From an uncultured Francisellaceae bacterium (GTDB taxonomy: Bacteria; Pseudomonadota; Gammaproteobacteria; UBA6186; Azoamicaceae), in contig CAIVQA010000035.1 of the NCBI GenBank assembly GCA_903907935.1, positions 1 to 32,684 of the forward strand: a stretch of DNA of 32,684 nucleotides. The letters are read 5' to 3'. Every line of letters begins with the position of its first letter. Position 1 is the first letter of the stretch. Both the position numbers and the translations under genes were made by a program. The notes beneath the pieces are model-generated. The model was given only the letters and a program-made list of their open reading frames with translations. It searched no databases and was not told the origin of the DNA. Shown piece by piece: positions 30,237 to 32,684 of the stretch.

Positions 30237-32228
30237 TTAAAATGTTTCTTTTGGATCTACATCTATAGACCAAGTTATAGAGCTAGGAATTTTTTGATTA
30301 GCTAATAAATTTACGATATGAGAGTTCATAGTTTGCAGAACATTTCTGTTAGTGTGTTGAAACAATAACCTAGCATGAAATTTTTTTTTACGTTTTTCCA
30401 TTATCGCAGGTATTGGTCCAAAAATTTTACATTTATTGTTAAATTTTAAAGCTAAATGTTTAATCATTGTTAAAAAATTTAGACCGGCATTTATGTTGGT
30501 ACTGTTGGTTCGCCATAGTATTTGGTGGCTAAATGGTGGTAATTCAGAAATTTTTCTTTCTTCTAATAATAGATCAGCAAAATGTTGGTAATGATGAATT
30601 ACTATAGCTTGAATTAATTTATTTTGAGGGTGATTAGTTTGTAACAAAACTTTACCTGGTTTTTCTCGTCCAGCTCTTCCTGCTACTTGTAATATTAATT
30701 GCCCTAAACGTTCGGTAGCGCGAAAATCGTTACTAAATAAGGCCTGATCCGAATCTATGATAACCACTAAGCTTAAATTAGGGAAATGATGGCCTTTAGC
30801 AATCATTTGGGTTCCAATTAAAAGATCTATTTTTTGATCTAAAATGTCCGTTAACATTTTATTAAATTGATGTTTTTTGGTAGTAGAATCTTGATCTATT
30901 CTTTGAATGTTAGCCTTGGGAAATAGTTCTTGAAATAATTTTTCTATACGTTCTGTGCCTTGTCCTAAAGGGATTAATTTAGTTTTTTGGCAGTTAGGAC
31001 AATTTTCTGGGGTAACAATCGTTTTTGAGCAGTGGTGGCAATGTAGTTTATTAGTGTATATATGGAAAATCATGTTAGTATCGCAATCTGAGCATTTTTG
31101 TATAAATTGACAATTAAAACATTTTAATACTGGAGCAAATCCTCGACGATTAATAAATAACAATACTTGATTTTTTTGTGCTAAATGTTGTTCTATTTCA
31201 TGAATAGCCGCATTAGATAAGCCGGCGGATAATTTTTTATGTCTAATATCTATAAGTTCAATAGTTGGTAATTGGGAATTAATTCTCATTGGTAGTTTAT
31301 AATGCTTATATTTATTTAATCGAGCATTATAAATAGTTTCTAAACTAGGAGTTGCAGAACCTAATATTATTGGACAATTAGTGTATTTAGCCCTCATTAT
31401 TAAAAAATCTCTTGCCATATAATATATAGAATCTTGTTGTTTAAAAGATAGATCATGCTCTTCGTCTATAATAAATAATCCTGGATTGAATAGAGGGACA
31501 AAAGCTGCGGATCTAGTTCCTAAAATAATTTTAGCGGTACCATTTTTAGCATTTAACCAATTAAGATAACGTTGTTTGGCTGATAAATTGGAATGTAAAA
31601 TAGCAATTGGTACATTAGTAAATCGATCAGTAAAATATTGGTATGTTTGGGGGGTTAATCCAATTTCGGGTACCAAAATAAGCACTTGTTTATTTTGGGC
31701 CAACATAGTTTTGGTTAATTGTAAATAAATTTCTGTTTTCCCGCTACCTGTTACTCCATCTAATAAAGTTATATTAAATTTATTAATATGTTGTAAAATA
31801 TGCTCAATAGTAGCTTGTTGCGTAGTATTTAAATTAATATTTTCTGAAGTAGCGTTTTGTGGCCTAACATTTGGTGATAGAGATAATTTATTATTTTTAG
31901 GCAACTTATTTTCTTTAATGTACCTTGGTAAAGCAGCATCTAATATAGCACCAATAGAGCTTTGGTAGTAGTTGGCGGCCCAAAGTAATGTTTGATATAA
32001 AGGCTTAGGAAAAATAGGTTCAGCATCTAGAATTTCTATAATAGACTTTAGTTTGTTTTCAGCTAAATCAGAATGGGTACAGATTTGTACAATAAAACCG
32101 ATTAAGTTTTTTTTACCAAAGGGTATTATTACTCTGGTACCTACTATAGCTTGGTTAAGTATTGTTGCTGGTATTTTATAATCAAATAATTTTCTTAGTG
32201 GGGAAAATAGAGCAATTTTAGCTATCAT
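30237..32228 (-). CDS. priA: primosomal helicase PriA
   Basis: 663 residues, somewhat shorter than E. coli PriA (732). It restarts stalled replication forks. The N-terminal 3'-DNA-binding domain (LFDYKIPATI, GTRVIIPFGKK) is followed by Walker A DGVTGSGKTE (157-166), the DEEH box (255-258), GSATPS, the four CxxC pairs of the zinc region (FNCQF through NCPNCQK), GQGTER, GTQMIAKGHHFPNL and QVAGRAGR. All helicase motifs are intact. It begins 21 bp from the edge of repeat copy 6, which therefore occupies its promoter region, and lies next to the DnaA boxes at the window end. Confidence 0.96.
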   Translation of the reverse strand: MIAKIALFSPLRKLFDYKIPATILNQAIVGTRVIIPFGKKNLIGFIVQICTHSDLAENKLKSIIEILDAEPIFPKPLYQTLLWAANYYQSSIGAILDAALPRYIKENKLPKNNKLSLSPNVRPQNATSENINLNTTQQATIEHILQHINKFNITLLDGVTGSGKTEIYLQLTKTMLAQNKQVLILVPEIGLTPQTYQYFTDRFTNVPIAILHSNLSAKQRYLNWLNAKNGTAKIILGTRSAAFVPLFNPGLFIIDEEHDLSFKQQDSIYYMARDFLIMRAKYTNCPIILGSATPSLETIYNARLNKYKHYKLPMRINSQLPTIELIDIRHKKLSAGLSNAAIHEIEQHLAQKNQVLLFINRRGFAPVLKCFNCQFIQKCSDCDTNMIFHIYTNKLHCHHCSKTIVTPENCPNCQKTKLIPLGQGTERIEKLFQELFPKANIQRIDQDSTTKKHQFNKMLTDILDQKIDLLIGTQMIAKGHHFPNLSLVVIIDSDQALFSNDFRATERLGQLILQVAGRAGREKPGKVLLQTNHPQNKLIQAIVIHHYQHFADLLLEERKISELPPFSHQILWRTNSTNINAGLNFLTMIKHLALKFNNKCKIFGPIPAIMEKRKKKFHARLLFQHTNRNVLQTMNSHIVNLLANQKIPSSITWSIDVDPKETF

Positions 32229-32249
32229 GGCAGAATTATATACTCCTAA

Positions 32250-32469
32250 TATACTGAGCGCACATGAATTTTCGGTACTCTAAAAAATAATTGACTCGCG
32301 GCCATCCTGGCGCTTGCCCTTCGGGCGCACTGCGTGCGTCAAAATGTCTATCCTGACATTTTTTGCGCTGAACTCGCCCTACGCTTAGCGGCGCTAACAG
32401 CAGCAGCATGGGGCTCAAACACCGCTCATTATTTTTTAGAGTACCGAAAATTCATGCGCGCTCAGTATA
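32250..32469. mobile_element. MITE-like palindromic repeat, copy 6 (long, subfamily A)
   Basis: 220 bp from TATACTGAGCGCACATGAA to CGCTCAGTATA, inverted relative to copy 5. The tips carry GAGCGC in place of GATCAC on both sides, a compensated change that keeps the ends complementary. The centre has subfamily A sequence (GAACTCGCCC, GCTAACAGCAGCAGC) and the extra GC-rich block at 32292-32369. It lies directly upstream of priA. Confidence 0.85.
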
Positions 32470-32485
32470 TATACCAATGCCAACT

Positions 32486-32684
32486 TGTGGATAAGTTTGT
32501 GCATAAAATTTAAGAATTGTTTAGCTGGATTACGTAAAGATTACATTTTTTTATTTTTATAAGTTTATAACTTTAAAATAAAATTTTTTAAACAGGCTAG
32601 ATTTTTATATAACATATTGATTTATATAGACTTATAATTAATTTAAATTTAAAATAATATTTTTATTGCAATATTATTTTGTTA
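32486..32684. other. paired DnaA boxes and AT-rich tract, possible oriC
   Basis: TGTGGATAA (32486-32494) and TGTGCATAA (32498-32506) are both exact matches, in the same orientation, to the complement of the DnaA box TTATNCACA, only 3 bp apart. The following 170 or so bases are almost entirely A/T, which would suit an unwinding region. No gene is seen from 32470 to the window end. The window stops before it can be seen whether more boxes follow, so an origin or a DnaA-regulated promoter are both possible. Confidence 0.45.

Overview
This is an AT-rich window from a bacterial chromosome. The proteins point to a gammaproteobacterium: RsmJ is present, the tRNA CCA-adding enzyme closely resembles the E. 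coli type with a C-terminal HD domain, and NagZ and PriA are of proteobacterial type. Low GC, a fused FolK-FolP, a long Sel1-repeat protein, an orphan macro-domain protein and many small repeats suggest a host-associated lineage of the Legionellales or Francisella/Piscirickettsia kind. That placement is inference; no species can be named from the sequence alone.

Layout. The window opens with the 3' end of a 23S rRNA gene, a 5S rRNA and a strong terminator (1-292), followed by comF on the opposite strand. A plus-strand pair (1074-3533) encodes a macro-domain protein and a membrane-anchored ABC-type substrate-binding protein. A 742-residue Sel1-repeat protein follows on the minus strand. From 11622 down to 5938 runs a compact minus-strand operon: folE, folK-folP fusion, a cysteine hydrolase of the isochorismatase family, a thioredoxin-reductase-like flavoprotein without a redox CxxC, an RlmN-like radical SAM protein without one of the two catalytic cysteines, and folC. 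The three middle genes are tightly coupled and have no assigned role in folate synthesis.

An accessory block (11640-18940) starts and ends with toxin-antitoxin modules (HigBA-like and VapBC). Between them lie a class D beta-lactamase, a GNAT acetyltransferase, an ABC exporter, an APH-like kinase with a degraded catalytic loop, and a secreted polysaccharide deacetylase. Core genes resume with a P-loop ATPase, rsmJ, ftsY, two M16-type proteins, rsmD, a third toxin-antitoxin module, cca, a GT2 glycosyltransferase, nagZ and priA. Both M16 proteins have lost the zinc site.

Six copies of one palindromic, transposase-less repeat with TATA-bounded ends (MITE-like) are scattered over 13411-32469. They come as two sequence subfamilies and two lengths (about 148 and 220-229 bp); the longer copies carry an extra GC-rich block. 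Copies sit at gene edges: one supplies the stop codon of cca, one abuts a shortened rsmJ, and two pairs enclose single small genes in intervals of about 330-340 bp. An unrelated long hairpin lies just upstream of the first M16 gene. The window ends with two perfect DnaA boxes 3 bp apart followed by very AT-rich DNA, a candidate replication origin or DnaA-controlled site.
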